Shown: in pieces, positions 1 through 6,824 of the stretch | Position numbering within the stretch: position 1 is the first letter of the stretch | How the letters are laid out: the number at the start of each line of letters is the position of its first letter | Assembly: GCA_007116445.1 (NCBI GenBank) | Contig: SKIM01000062.1 | Location: forward strand, 1 to 13,981 | Direction: 5' to 3' | Source of the DNA: Natronohydrobacter sp. | GTDB taxonomy: Bacteria; Pseudomonadota; Alphaproteobacteria; Rhodobacterales; Rhodobacteraceae | DNA length: 13,981 nt | The notes under the pieces: model-generated | Databases searched by the model: none | Told to the model about the DNA's origin: nothing | What the model saw: the letters and a program-made list of their open reading frames with translations, nothing else | Translations under genes and position numbers: made by a program

Positions 1-1666
1 CCAGATGAATGCGCGCGGCATCCTCGAAGATCTCGACCGCGCCGGGGGCCATCCCGAAGCTCAGCGCCACCAGGTTGCGCGGCAGATCGGGCATGATGTC
101 GGTGCGGCGCAACCCGTCGAACCGGATCGGGGCCAGCGCGATCTCGGGCGCCGCGCTGTCGCTTTGCAGGGCCGTGGCCAGTTCATCGGCAAGATCTCGC
201 AAGCCGTCGAGGATCTGTTCGTCCTGCCATTCGCGGATCACCTGCATACGGATATCGTCCAGCGGGCGCGGAGTCGCTTCCAGCGGGGCCACGAATTCGA
301 TCACGAACAATCCGCCATCTTCCAGCTCGTTGATCTGCGGGAAATCGCCGTCCTGCAGGGCGCGGGCCGCATCGCGGAACGCCTCATAGGCGGCGATGCC
401 CGAGGTCACACCCGGCCGCCAGTCGATTTCGCCGCCCTGCATCCGGGTTTCCTGCGCCAGCTCTTCGACCGTCGCCCCGCCTGCCAGCAGATCATCGAAG
501 AGATCGAGATCATCGAGCAGCGCGCGTCGGGCCAGATCGGCCAGCTGTTCGTCGCGCAAACTGTCGCGGGCCTCTGCGAAACTGATTTCCTGCGCAGCCA
601 GAATCGCATTCATCCGAAAGATTGCCGGGCCAAGCGCGGTTTCGACCGGGCCAACGACGCCCGGCGCGTCCAGCCCGAAGACCAGATCGCCCGCCGCTCC
701 GAGCTGCGCGCGGGTCACATCGCCCATATCGGCATCGTCCAGATCCAGACCACGTTCGGTGACCAGATCCTCGAACTGGGCCTCGCCTGCGGTGATGCGC
801 GCCATGGCGGCTTCGGCCGCGTCGGCATTGGGGAAGACCAGCCGCTCGACCAGCCGCCGCTCGGGGCGCGAGAATTCAGCCAGGCGCGCTTCATAGGCCT
901 GCCGCAGGATGGCTTCATCGACCTCGATCTCGTCCAGAACCGCTTCCGGGGTGATCCACGCATAGCGGATGCGCTTGCCTTCAGGCAGGGTGTAGCGGTC
1001 GATATTGGCCTGATAGAAGGCCTCAAGCGTCGCCTCATCGGGCTGGCCCACAGGCTCGGACAGGTTGGTGGCGGTCAGGGTGAAAACGCTGACATCGCGG
1101 GTCTGGGCCTGAAATTCCAGCAGCGGGTCGATGATGCGTTGCGGGGCTGAAGCGCCGCTGATCACGGCGGTCTGCAACAGCGTGCGGGCGATGTCGGCGC
1201 GGATCGATTCCTCGAATTCGCGTTCGCTCATCCCGGCATTCTGCAGCGCGAAACGGTAGCTCTCGCGGTCGAACCCGCCATCGAGGCCGCGAAAGGCCGG
1301 GACGCGGAAGATTTCCTGCTGGATCGTCGCATCCCCGACCGAAAGCCCCAGACGCTCGGCCTCATTGTCGAGCACGGCACCTGTGACCAGCTGTTCCAGC
1401 ACCATCTGATCCAGCCCGAAGAGCCGCGCCTGTTCCATCGTGATCGCCTGCCCGGCCTGACCCTGCAGGGCGCGCAGCTCGTTCTGCAGGGCGCGGCCGA
1501 ATTCATTCGTGCTGATGTCGCGGTCGCCCACAGAGCCGATCGAGGTCGTCCGCCCCCCGAAGCCTTCGACCCCGAAGCCCAGCAAGCTGATCGCCAGAAG
1601 CCCCATCAGAAAGCCTGCGCCGATATTCTTGGCGGTCATCTTGGTCTTTTTCGGGGTCTTGGCCAT
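1..1666 (-). CDS. ppiD: PpiD-like SurA N-terminal/parvulin-type peptidyl-prolyl isomerase, membrane-anchored (C-terminus cut by window edge)
   Basis: This is probably a periplasmic folding factor anchored in the inner membrane, of the PpiD type, helping newly exported proteins fold. The first 555 residues are visible; the gene continues past the left edge. A basic N-terminus (MAKTPKKTKM) is followed by one hydrophobic segment at about residues 14-33, and the rest is soluble. Residues 40-250 resemble the SurA_N/PpiD chaperone region (GRALQNELRALQ, then an E/R-rich helical stretch). Residues 260-360 resemble a PPIC rotamase domain, seen in the 'AEFSRPERRLVERLVFP' and 'ETALGPAIFRMN' stretches. 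Alphaproteobacterial homologues are about 600-630 aa, so some 60 residues are probably missing. The start at 1666 gives the signal-anchor layout; a purine-rich AAAGAG lies just upstream. The gene is divergent from rlmJ. The family is clear; whether the isomerase is active cannot be judged, as many PpiD parvulin domains are inactive. Confidence 0.87.
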   Translation of the reverse strand, partial: MAKTPKKTKMTAKNIGAGFLMGLLAISLLGFGVEGFGGRTTSIGSVGDRDISTNEFGRALQNELRALQGQAGQAITMEQARLFGLDQMVLEQLVTGAVLDNEAERLGLSVGDATIQQEIFRVPAFRGLDGGFDRESYRFALQNAGMSEREFEESIRADIARTLLQTAVISGASAPQRIIDPLLEFQAQTRDVSVFTLTATNLSEPVGQPDEATLEAFYQANIDRYTLPEGKRIRYAWITPEAVLDEIEVDEAILRQAYEARLAEFSRPERRLVERLVFPNADAAEAAMARITAGEAQFEDLVTERGLDLDDADMGDVTRAQLGAAGDLVFGLDAPGVVGPVETALGPAIFRMNAILAAQEISFAEARDSLRDEQLADLARRALLDDLDLFDDLLAGGATVEELAQETRMQGGEIDWRPGVTSGIAAYEAFRDAARALQDGDFPQINELEDGGLFVIEFVAPLEATPRPLDDIRMQVIREWQDEQILDGLRDLADELATALQSDSAAPEIALAPIRFDGLRRTDIMPDLPRNLVALSFGMAPGAVEIFEDAARIHL

Positions 1667-1710
1667 CTGGGATGCTCTTTGCTCGGGAACGGGCGGAAAT
1701 TGTCCCTGCG

Positions 1711-1739
1711 TGTGTAAGCAAAGCCGCGGGCAGGGGCAA
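1711..1739 (-). promoter_or_regulatory. Putative sigma-70 promoter for ppiD
   Basis: Read on the minus strand, TTGCCC (1734-1739) and TACACA (1711-1716) are separated by 17 bases, about 45 bases before the ppiD start. The divergent interval 1667-1809 must also hold the rlmJ promoter, for which no convincing box pair was seen. This is pattern matching only. Confidence 0.35.
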
Positions 1740-1809
1740 GCGGCTGGGCGCAAGTGTTTGTGACCGTGGCGGATTGAAATCGGGCGCGCTCCGTGCCACA
1801 TGCGCGCTC

Positions 1810-2583
1810 ATGCTGTCCTATCAACATGGCTATCACGCGGGCAATCTTGCCGATGTTCACAAACATGCGCTTCTGGCATGGGTGCTCGATTACATGGCCG
1901 CCAAGGACAAGCCGCTGAGCTATCTTGAGACGCATGCCGGGCGGGGGCTGTATCGTCTGGACGCCAATGAGGCGCGCAAGACCGGCGAGGCCGCGGCGGG
2001 TATTCTGCGGCTGGGACAGGCTTTCGCGCCCGACCATCCCTATATCCGCGCGATTGACGGCCTGCGCGCGGGCCATGGGATGATGACCTATCCCGGCTCG
2101 CCGATGATTGCCGCGCATCTCTTGCGCCAGAGCGACCGGATGACGCTGGCCGAGCTGCATCCGCAGGAACATGCAGCGCTTGTGGCCGTGCTGGGCCAGC
2201 GCGCGCGCATCGAGAAGCGCTGCGGCTTCGAGCTTGCGCAGGCGATCTGCCCGCCGCAGCCGCGTCGTGGCGTGATGATGATCGATCCGTCCTATGAGCA
2301 GAAGGGCGATTACGCGCGCCTCCCGAAATTCGTTGCGGCCATCCATCGCAAGTGGAATGTGGGTGTGATCCTGCTGTGGTATCCGATCCTTGAGGCCGGG
2401 CCGCATGGCGCGATGTGCGATCAGATCCGCGCGCTCCAGCCCGAGGCGCAGGTCTTTGAGGCGCGGTTTGAGCCGATCCGCGAAGGCCATCGGATGATCG
2501 GCACAGGGCTGATGGTTCTGAACGCACCCTGGGGCATGGCCGAGGAAGCCGCGCGCATCACAACGCTGATGGGCGCGCAATAA
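1810..2583 (+). CDS. rlmJ: 23S rRNA (adenine(2030)-N(6))-methyltransferase RlmJ
   Basis: RlmJ uses S-adenosylmethionine to methylate N6 of A2030 (E. coli numbering) in 23S rRNA during ribosome maturation. The 257-residue product begins with the family signature MLSYQHGYHAGNLADVHKH. It then has the motif-I-like LETHAGRGLY (39-48), the substrate-side GMMTYPGSP (90-98), and the catalytic motif IV as DPSY (159-162), where E. coli has DPPY. E. coli RlmJ is about 280 aa, so the length is near normal. The start at 1810 is chosen because family similarity begins exactly there. The frame stays open upstream to 1672, but that part is not family-like and overlaps the region upstream of ppiD. No strong ribosome binding site is visible before 1810. 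The gene stands alone, divergent from ppiD and 248 bases before rpsA. Confidence 0.93.
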   Translation: MLSYQHGYHAGNLADVHKHALLAWVLDYMAAKDKPLSYLETHAGRGLYRLDANEARKTGEAAAGILRLGQAFAPDHPYIRAIDGLRAGHGMMTYPGSPMIAAHLLRQSDRMTLAELHPQEHAALVAVLGQRARIEKRCGFELAQAICPPQPRRGVMMIDPSYEQKGDYARLPKFVAAIHRKWNVGVILLWYPILEAGPHGAMCDQIRALQPEAQVFEARFEPIREGHRMIGTGLMVLNAPWGMAEEAARITTLMGAQ

Positions 2584-2617
2584 GCCCGTTTTCGCAGGCT
2601 TTAAGCCCCCAAAACCC

Positions 2618-2646
2618 TTGCCAGCCCGCGCTCGGGCGCTTATAGG
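2618..2646 (+). promoter_or_regulatory. Putative sigma-70 promoter and leader of rpsA
   Basis: TTGCCA (2618-2623) and TATAGG (2641-2646) are spaced by 17 bases in the 248-base gap between rlmJ and rpsA. This would give a leader of about 180 nt. Near the end of the leader, 2781-2801 can form a 7-bp hairpin with one wobble pair and one bulged base, loop CCAACC, just upstream of the AAAGGAAG ribosome binding site (2816-2823). S1 is known in other bacteria to repress its own translation, so a structured leader is plausible. Both promoter and fold are inferences from the sequence. Confidence 0.45.
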
Positions 2647-2831
2647 GGCCGCAATCAGGACGGCCGGAAGCGCTGCGATGCGGGGTCATTTGGGTCAGGT
2701 GCAAGCCTTGGCCCGGATTGGCTCATCCGCAACAACTGTGCAGGAAAGTGAAAGTCGCCTTGAGCAATGGATCAAAGACCGGCGGACCCAACCGTCTGGC
2801 CAGAAACATCATGCAAAGGAAGCAAGACTGA

Positions 2832-4511
2832 ATGTGCGCTAAAGCAACAATGGAAGAATTCGAGGCAATGCTCGCTGAGAGCCTCGAAATGGACACGCCT
2901 TCCGAGGGGTCCGTGGTTACCGGCAAGGTCATCGCCATCGAGGCAGGCCAGGCCATCATCGATGTTGGCTACAAGATGGAAGGCCGCGTCGATCTGAAAG
3001 AATTCGCGAATCCCGGTGAAGCTCCGTCCGTCGCTGTCGGTGACGAGGTCGAGGTCTATCTCGAGCGCGTCGAGAATGTGCGCGGCGAAGCTGTCGTCAG
3101 CCGTGAGAAAGCCCGCCGCGAAGCGGCCTGGGATCGTCTGGAAAAAGCCTATGCTGATGAAGCCCGCGTCGAAGGCGCGATCTTTGGTCGCGTCAAGGGT
3201 GGCTTCACGGTTGATCTCGGCGGTGCTGTGGCCTTCCTGCCCGGCAGCCAAGTTGATGTGCGCCCTGTGCGCGATGCAGGCCCGCTGATGGGTCTGAAGC
3301 AGCCGTTCCAGATCCTGAAAATGGACCGCCGCCGCGGCAATATCGTCGTGTCGCGCCGCGCCATTCTGGAAGAAAGCCGCGCCGAGCAGCGCGCCGAAGT
3401 CATCGGCAAGCTGGCCGAGGGTCAAATCGCCGATGGTGTGGTCAAGAACATCACCGAATATGGTGCGTTTGTCGATCTGGGCGGTGTGGACGGTCTGTTG
3501 CATGTCACCGATATGGCATGGCGCCGCGTCAACCATCCTTCCGAAGTCGTCACCATTGGCGAGACGATCAAGGTGCAGGTCATCAAGATCAACAAGGAAA
3601 CGCATCGCATTTCGCTTGGCATCAAGCAGCTGCAGGCCGATCCGTGGGATACCGTCGAGACGCAATATGCGCTTGGCTCCGTGCATAAGGGCCGCGTGAC
3701 CAACATCACCGATTACGGCGCATTCGTTGAGCTGGAAGCCGGTGTCGAAGGTCTGGTCCATGTCTCGGAAATGAGCTGGACCAAGAAGAACGTCCATCCC
3801 GGCAAGATCGTATCGACCAGCCAGGAAGTCGATGTCATGGTGCTGGAAATCGACGGGGCGAAGCGCCGCGTGTCTCTGGGCCTCAAGCAGACCCAGCGCA
3901 ACCCGTGGGAAGTTTTCGCCGAAACCCACCCGGTCGGCAGCCAGATCGAAGGCGAGATCAAGAACATCACCGAATTCGGTCTGTTCGTGGGGCTCGAAGG
4001 CGATATCGACGGCATGGTTCACCTGTCGGATATCAGCTGGGATCAGCGCGGCGAGGACGCCATTCAGGACTTCCGCAAGGGCGACACCGTCAACGCTGTC
4101 GTGTCGGAAGTCGATGTCGAGCGTGAGCGGATTTCGCTGTCGATCAAGGCGCTGGAAAATGACAGCTTCTCGGATGCTGTCGAAGGCGTGAAGCGCGGTT
4201 CGGTCGTGACCTGCACAGTGACCGCGATCGAGGATGGCGGGATCGAGGTCGAATATAACGGCACGAAGAACTTCATCCGCCGGTCCGATCTGGCCCGCGA
4301 CCGCGCTGACCAGCGCCCCGAGCGCTTCCAGGTCGGCGACAAGGTCGATGCGCGCGTCACCTCCGTGGACAGCAAGACCCGCCGCATTGGTCTGTCGATC
4401 AAGGCGCGCGAGATTGCCGAAGAAAAAGAAGCGGTCGAGCAGTTCGGCTCCTCGGATGCGGGCGCAAGCCTTGGCGACATCCTGGGCGCGGCGCTGAAGG
4501 ATCGCAACTGA
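2832..4511 (+). CDS. rpsA: 30S ribosomal protein S1
   Basis: S1 binds mRNA on the 30S subunit and helps unfold and place it for initiation. The 559-aa product has six S1 (OB-fold) repeats, roughly at residues 26-92, 112-177, 197-265, 283-352, 369-439 and 455-525. Repeats 3-5 carry the typical 'VKNITEYGAFVDLGGVDGLLH'-type core. This is the usual length for alphaproteobacterial S1. The start at 2832 is set by AAAGGAAG 9-10 bases upstream. It gives MCAKATMEEFEAML, where relatives have MA-type starts before MEEFEA. In many alphaproteobacteria rpsA sits between cmk and ihfB; here neither is adjacent. The gene has its own promoter-like sequence and a strong terminator and so is probably monocistronic. 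Confidence 0.98.
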   Translation: MCAKATMEEFEAMLAESLEMDTPSEGSVVTGKVIAIEAGQAIIDVGYKMEGRVDLKEFANPGEAPSVAVGDEVEVYLERVENVRGEAVVSREKARREAAWDRLEKAYADEARVEGAIFGRVKGGFTVDLGGAVAFLPGSQVDVRPVRDAGPLMGLKQPFQILKMDRRRGNIVVSRRAILEESRAEQRAEVIGKLAEGQIADGVVKNITEYGAFVDLGGVDGLLHVTDMAWRRVNHPSEVVTIGETIKVQVIKINKETHRISLGIKQLQADPWDTVETQYALGSVHKGRVTNITDYGAFVELEAGVEGLVHVSEMSWTKKNVHPGKIVSTSQEVDVMVLEIDGAKRRVSLGLKQTQRNPWEVFAETHPVGSQIEGEIKNITEFGLFVGLEGDIDGMVHLSDISWDQRGEDAIQDFRKGDTVNAVVSEVDVERERISLSIKALENDSFSDAVEGVKRGSVVTCTVTAIEDGGIEVEYNGTKNFIRRSDLARDRADQRPERFQVGDKVDARVTSVDSKTRRIGLSIKAREIAEEKEAVEQFGSSDAGASLGDILGAALKDRN

Positions 4512-4548
4512 TCTGACACGCGCCTCTGCGCTACCGCACAGAAAGAAA

Positions 4549-4579
4549 CCCCCGGCCTGCGTGCCGGGGGTTTTGTTTT
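4549..4579 (+). terminator. Intrinsic terminator after rpsA, probably bidirectional
   Basis: The stem CCCCCGGC (4549-4556) pairs perfectly with GCCGGGGG (4563-4570) around a 6-base loop, followed by TTTTGTTTT. On the minus strand the same stem is followed by TTTCTTTC, so it may also stop transcripts coming from yacG. Confidence 0.9.
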
Positions 4580-4606
4580 GCGAGGACCGGGCGTCCGCTG
4601 AACGCA

Positions 4607-4654
4607 TTTTGCGCAAAAGTGGATATCGGTTTTGCGCATAAAACATGCGATATC
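4607..4654. repeat. Intergenic palindromic repeat element
   Basis: The perfect inverted repeat GCGCAAAA (4611-4618) / TTTTGCGC (4630-4637) encloses GTGGATATCGG. The left arm is itself part of the palindrome TTTTGCGCAAAA (4607-4618). The right arm runs into a second small hairpin, CGCAT-AAAAC-ATGCG (4635-4649), and GATATC occurs twice (4622-4627, 4649-4654). The CAAAAGTGG...CGGTTTTGCG core resembles dispersed palindromic repeats found between genes in many alphaproteobacteria. Only one copy lies in this window, so dispersal is inferred from recall, not shown here. Confidence 0.5.
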
Positions 4655-4719
4655 AGCAAGCTGGAGCAGGGCGCGCGACTGCGCATGCACGCACCCCGCT
4701 CTGGCGCGGTTAAAGCACG

Positions 4720-4896
4720 TCAGTCGCGGTCCTGGTCTTTGTCGCGCAGGTCCGGGTCATCCTCCAGCCCGGTCAGCGGCGTCGGGATGGTGTAATCCGC
4801 CCGCAGCCAGCGCGCCAGATCGACATCTGCGCAGCGCCGCGAGCAAAACGGGCGATAGGCGGCCTGCGGGGGCTTGCGGCAGATCGGACAGCTCAT
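4720..4896 (-). CDS. yacG: DNA gyrase inhibitor YacG, zinc-binding
   Basis: This 58-residue protein has the YacG zinc-finger pattern: C3-P-I-C6 and C18-SRR-C22, followed by the family's D-[LV]-x-x-W segment (DLARWLRADY). It ends in an acidic, charged tail. YacG of E. coli binds GyrB and inhibits gyrase; transfer of that role to this protein is by family. The start codon at 4896 overlaps the stop codon of the upstream RNase E/G-like gene in an ATGA (4893-4896), so the two are probably translationally coupled. It is the last gene of the infA-maf-RNase-yacG unit and converges with rpsA. No good terminator of its own is visible before the repeat and the shared hairpin. Confidence 0.92.
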   Translation of the reverse strand: MSCPICRKPPQAAYRPFCSRRCADVDLARWLRADYTIPTPLTGLEDDPDLRDKDQDRD

Positions 4897-5927
4897 GCCA
4901 GCAGCATCGAAAGCGGCGTGCGGTCGCGCTTGCGGGTGATCTCGAAATTGCCCAAGGGCGTCCAGCCCGCGAGCGTCACATCGCGCCCGTCGCGCCGGAA
5001 GGCCGCACGCATGACCTGTTCGATCACCTGCCGCTCTTTCTTGGGGAAGGGCGCAAAATCGATCAGCACTTGCCCGCCCAGCCCGCGCAACCGCAACTGG
5101 CGCGGCAGATCGCGCAGGGCGGCGATATTGGCCTTCAACCCGGCGGCAGGGCTGGTATCGCGGCCGGTATTCACATCGACCGCGATCAGGGCGCGGGTGG
5201 GCTCGATGATCATCTGGCCACCACCGGGCAGGGGCACATCCGCGCGCAGCAGCGCGTCGAGCGCTTCGAGCACATTCTGCCGCGCGAAGCTGCCGGGCGC
5301 ATCGTCCAGCGTGTCCGGGCTGGGCCAGTCGCGCCAGGCGGCCAGATGGGGCGCAGGCGCATCGACCAGCACTTCGGGCGCGCCGCTATGATCGGCGAGC
5401 ACGGCCTCTGCGAGGGCGCGCAGGCGGGTGATATCCTCGGCGATGGCGTCGGGCGCGGCTGTTTCGCAAGCCGAGCGCAGGATCAGCCCCAGATCCTCCG
5501 CCGCCCCGGTCATGCCCGCCTGCGCCAAGGTCGCAAGCTCTGCGCGCAGGTCATCATCGGTAATGGCGCGCGAGATGTTCAGCCCCGGTGCGTCCGGCGT
5601 CACGATCGCATAGCGACTCTTGAACAGAAGCCGGGTGCTCAATGGCAGGGCCTTGTCGGTTTCACTGGCCGGGCCAACTTGAACCAAAAGATCAACACCG
5701 GGCCGCAAGCCCTTGATCTGGCGTAGAAAGCCGCGTTCCCCGCCAGGCAGGTCGACGAAGGCCCCGCCCATGCCCTTGACCGGGCGGCCCAGCCTGCCAC
5801 GGCAGATCGTCTCAGGCGCAAGGGCGCGGTCATCGGCGATCAGCAGATCTTCCAGCTGTCCGTCCAGCATCAGTGCGGCCGCTTCGCGGTCCTGAAAATG
5901 GTCGAGTGCGATCACACTGCCTTTCAT
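4893..5927 (-). CDS. Ribonuclease E/G family protein, short form
   Basis: This is an endoribonuclease-type protein of the RNase E/G family, 344 aa, predicted to be cytosolic and to act in RNA processing or decay. An embedded S1 domain lies at about residues 38-105 (RGRLGRPVKGMGGAFVDLPG). The catalytic DNase-I-like region follows, with the two metal-binding aspartates in IAVDVNTGR (D251) and VLIDF (D290), matching D303 and D346 of E. coli RNase E. The protein stops after RKRDRTPLSMLLA, so the small domain and the CPxC zinc-link that mediates tetramer assembly in RNase E are absent. There is no long scaffold tail. The start at 5927 is chosen because similarity begins at MKGSV and it overlaps the maf stop in ATGA. 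The frame stays open to 6074, but only inside maf. A separate full-length RNase E gene elsewhere in the genome is likely. Confidence 0.9.
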   Translation of the reverse strand: MKGSVIALDHFQDREAAALMLDGQLEDLLIADDRALAPETICRGRLGRPVKGMGGAFVDLPGGERGFLRQIKGLRPGVDLLVQVGPASETDKALPLSTRLLFKSRYAIVTPDAPGLNISRAITDDDLRAELATLAQAGMTGAAEDLGLILRSACETAAPDAIAEDITRLRALAEAVLADHSGAPEVLVDAPAPHLAAWRDWPSPDTLDDAPGSFARQNVLEALDALLRADVPLPGGGQMIIEPTRALIAVDVNTGRDTSPAAGLKANIAALRDLPRQLRLRGLGGQVLIDFAPFPKKERQVIEQVMRAAFRRDGRDVTLAGWTPLGNFEITRKRDRTPLSMLLA

Positions 5928-6493
5928 GCCGCCCACCTCAACCCGGCGGCGTGCAACAGATGCGCTGTTTCCATCGCAGGCAGGCCCATGATGCCTGTAT
6001 AAGAGCCTTCGATCCACGGGATGAAGGCCCCGCCACGGCCCTGGATGGCATAGCCGCCCGCCTTGCCCTGCCATTCGCCCGAGGCGAGATAATCATTCAG
6101 TTCGGCATCTGACAGCCGTTTCATCTTCACGCTGCTGACATTGGTCCGCATCCAGACCTGATCGGCATTGCGCACAGCGACAGCGGTGATGACCTTGTGC
6201 CGCCGCCCTGACAGGCCGAGCAGAAACTCGGCGGCCTGCGCGGCGGTTTCGGGTTTGCCAAGGATGCGCCGGCCCATCGCGACAGTGGTATCGGCGGTCA
6301 GCACGATGTCGCCTGCAGCGCAGGGAATGGCGTCCAGCTTCAGCCGCGTGACGCGCTCGCAATAGGGGCGGGGCAATTCGCCCGCATGTGGGGTTTCATC
6401 CACATCCGCCGCCATGATGACATCCGGCGCGATTCCCAGTGAGGCAAGAATTTCCTTGCGCCGCGGGCTGCCGGAGCCGAGGATCAGGCGCAT
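5924..6493 (-). CDS. maf: Maf family nucleoside triphosphate pyrophosphatase
   Basis: This protein hydrolyses non-canonical or modified nucleoside triphosphates to the monophosphate and pyrophosphate, a house-cleaning role in the cytosol. The 189-aa product has the family start LILGSGSPRRKEIL (3-16), the metal/catalytic segment TADTT (67-71, D68) followed by ILGKP, and the GYAIQG segment near residue 150. The ADTT...ILGKP and GGYAIQG motifs fit the YhdE-type (dTTP/UTP) branch better than the YceF branch. The branch call is an inference. The gene starts four bases after infA ends, without a clear ribosome binding site, and overlaps the next gene in ATGA (5924-5927). Co-translation with infA is likely. 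Confidence 0.94.
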   Translation of the reverse strand: MRLILGSGSPRRKEILASLGIAPDVIMAADVDETPHAGELPRPYCERVTRLKLDAIPCAAGDIVLTADTTVAMGRRILGKPETAAQAAEFLLGLSGRRHKVITAVAVRNADQVWMRTNVSSVKMKRLSDAELNDYLASGEWQGKAGGYAIQGRGGAFIPWIEGSYTGIMGLPAMETAHLLHAAGLRWAA

Positions 6494-6497
6494 CGGC

Positions 6498-6716
6498 TTA
6501 TTTGAAGCGGTAATTGATCCGCCCCTTGGTCAGGTCATAGGGCGTCATTTCCACCTGAACCTTGTCGCCTACCAGAACACGGATGCGGTTCTTGCGCATC
6601 TTTCCTGCCATATGTGCGTTGATTTCATGGCCGTTTTCCAGCTCGACCCGAAATGTCGCATTTGGCAGAAGTTCCTTCACGACACCGGGGAATTCGAGCA
6701 GTTCTTCCTTGGCCAT
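6498..6716 (-). CDS. infA: Translation initiation factor IF-1
   Basis: IF-1 binds the 30S A site during initiation. The 72-aa product, beginning MAKEELLEFPG, is a single OB-fold with the conserved NGHEINAHMAGKMRKNRIR stretch and ends in GRINYRFK; 72 residues is the standard length. The ATG at 6716 is preferred over an in-frame GTG two codons upstream (6722), because GGAG sits 5 bases before the ATG and the family starts with MAKEE. It leads the unit infA-maf-RNase E/G-yacG. The 108 bases upstream contain the probable terminator of the nitrilase operon and must carry the infA promoter. A TTGATT lies within the terminator's T-run, but no clear -10 box was found. Confidence 0.98.
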   Translation of the reverse strand: MAKEELLEFPGVVKELLPNATFRVELENGHEINAHMAGKMRKNRIRVLVGDKVQVEMTPYDLTKGRINYRFK

Positions 6717-6778
6717 GGTCACTCCAGCTTAAAATCGCAGCATGCTCTGCGCGCGCCAGTAAATGCGGTGCAAAAGGC

Positions 6779-6818
6779 GAAAAATCAAGCCCTAAACGCG
6801 CATCTGCGGCGCAGGGCT
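6779..6818 (-). terminator. Probable intrinsic terminator of the UPF0262-nitrilase operon
   Basis: On the minus strand AGCCCT (6813-6818) pairs with AGGGCT (6788-6793). The loop can itself pair GCGC with GCGC. The stem is followed by TTGATTTTTCG. It lies directly after the hydrolase stop at 6825, the expected place. The stem is short and the loop long, so strength is uncertain. Confidence 0.45.
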
Positions 6819-6824
6819 GGGCGA

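Noticed and set aside
5..1150. 381-codon plus-strand open frame
   Set aside because: It is antisense to the PpiD-like gene, which has the expected anchor and domains.
1672..1809. Longer N-terminus for RlmJ
   Set aside because: Family similarity begins exactly at MLSYQHGYHAGN (1810); the extension is not conserved and covers the likely ppiD promoter.
2580..2605. Terminator after rlmJ (AAGCC...GGCTT)
   Set aside because: The stem is only 5 bp with no T-run after it.
2772..4646. 624-codon open frame antisense to rpsA
   Set aside because: It mirrors the codon bias of rpsA, a certain gene; its translation shows no known domain and it spans the terminator and repeat.
5928..6074. Longer N-terminus for the RNase E/G-like protein
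   Set aside because: The added 49 residues lie inside maf in another frame and do not resemble the family; the ATGA overlap at 5924-5927 fits the shorter start.
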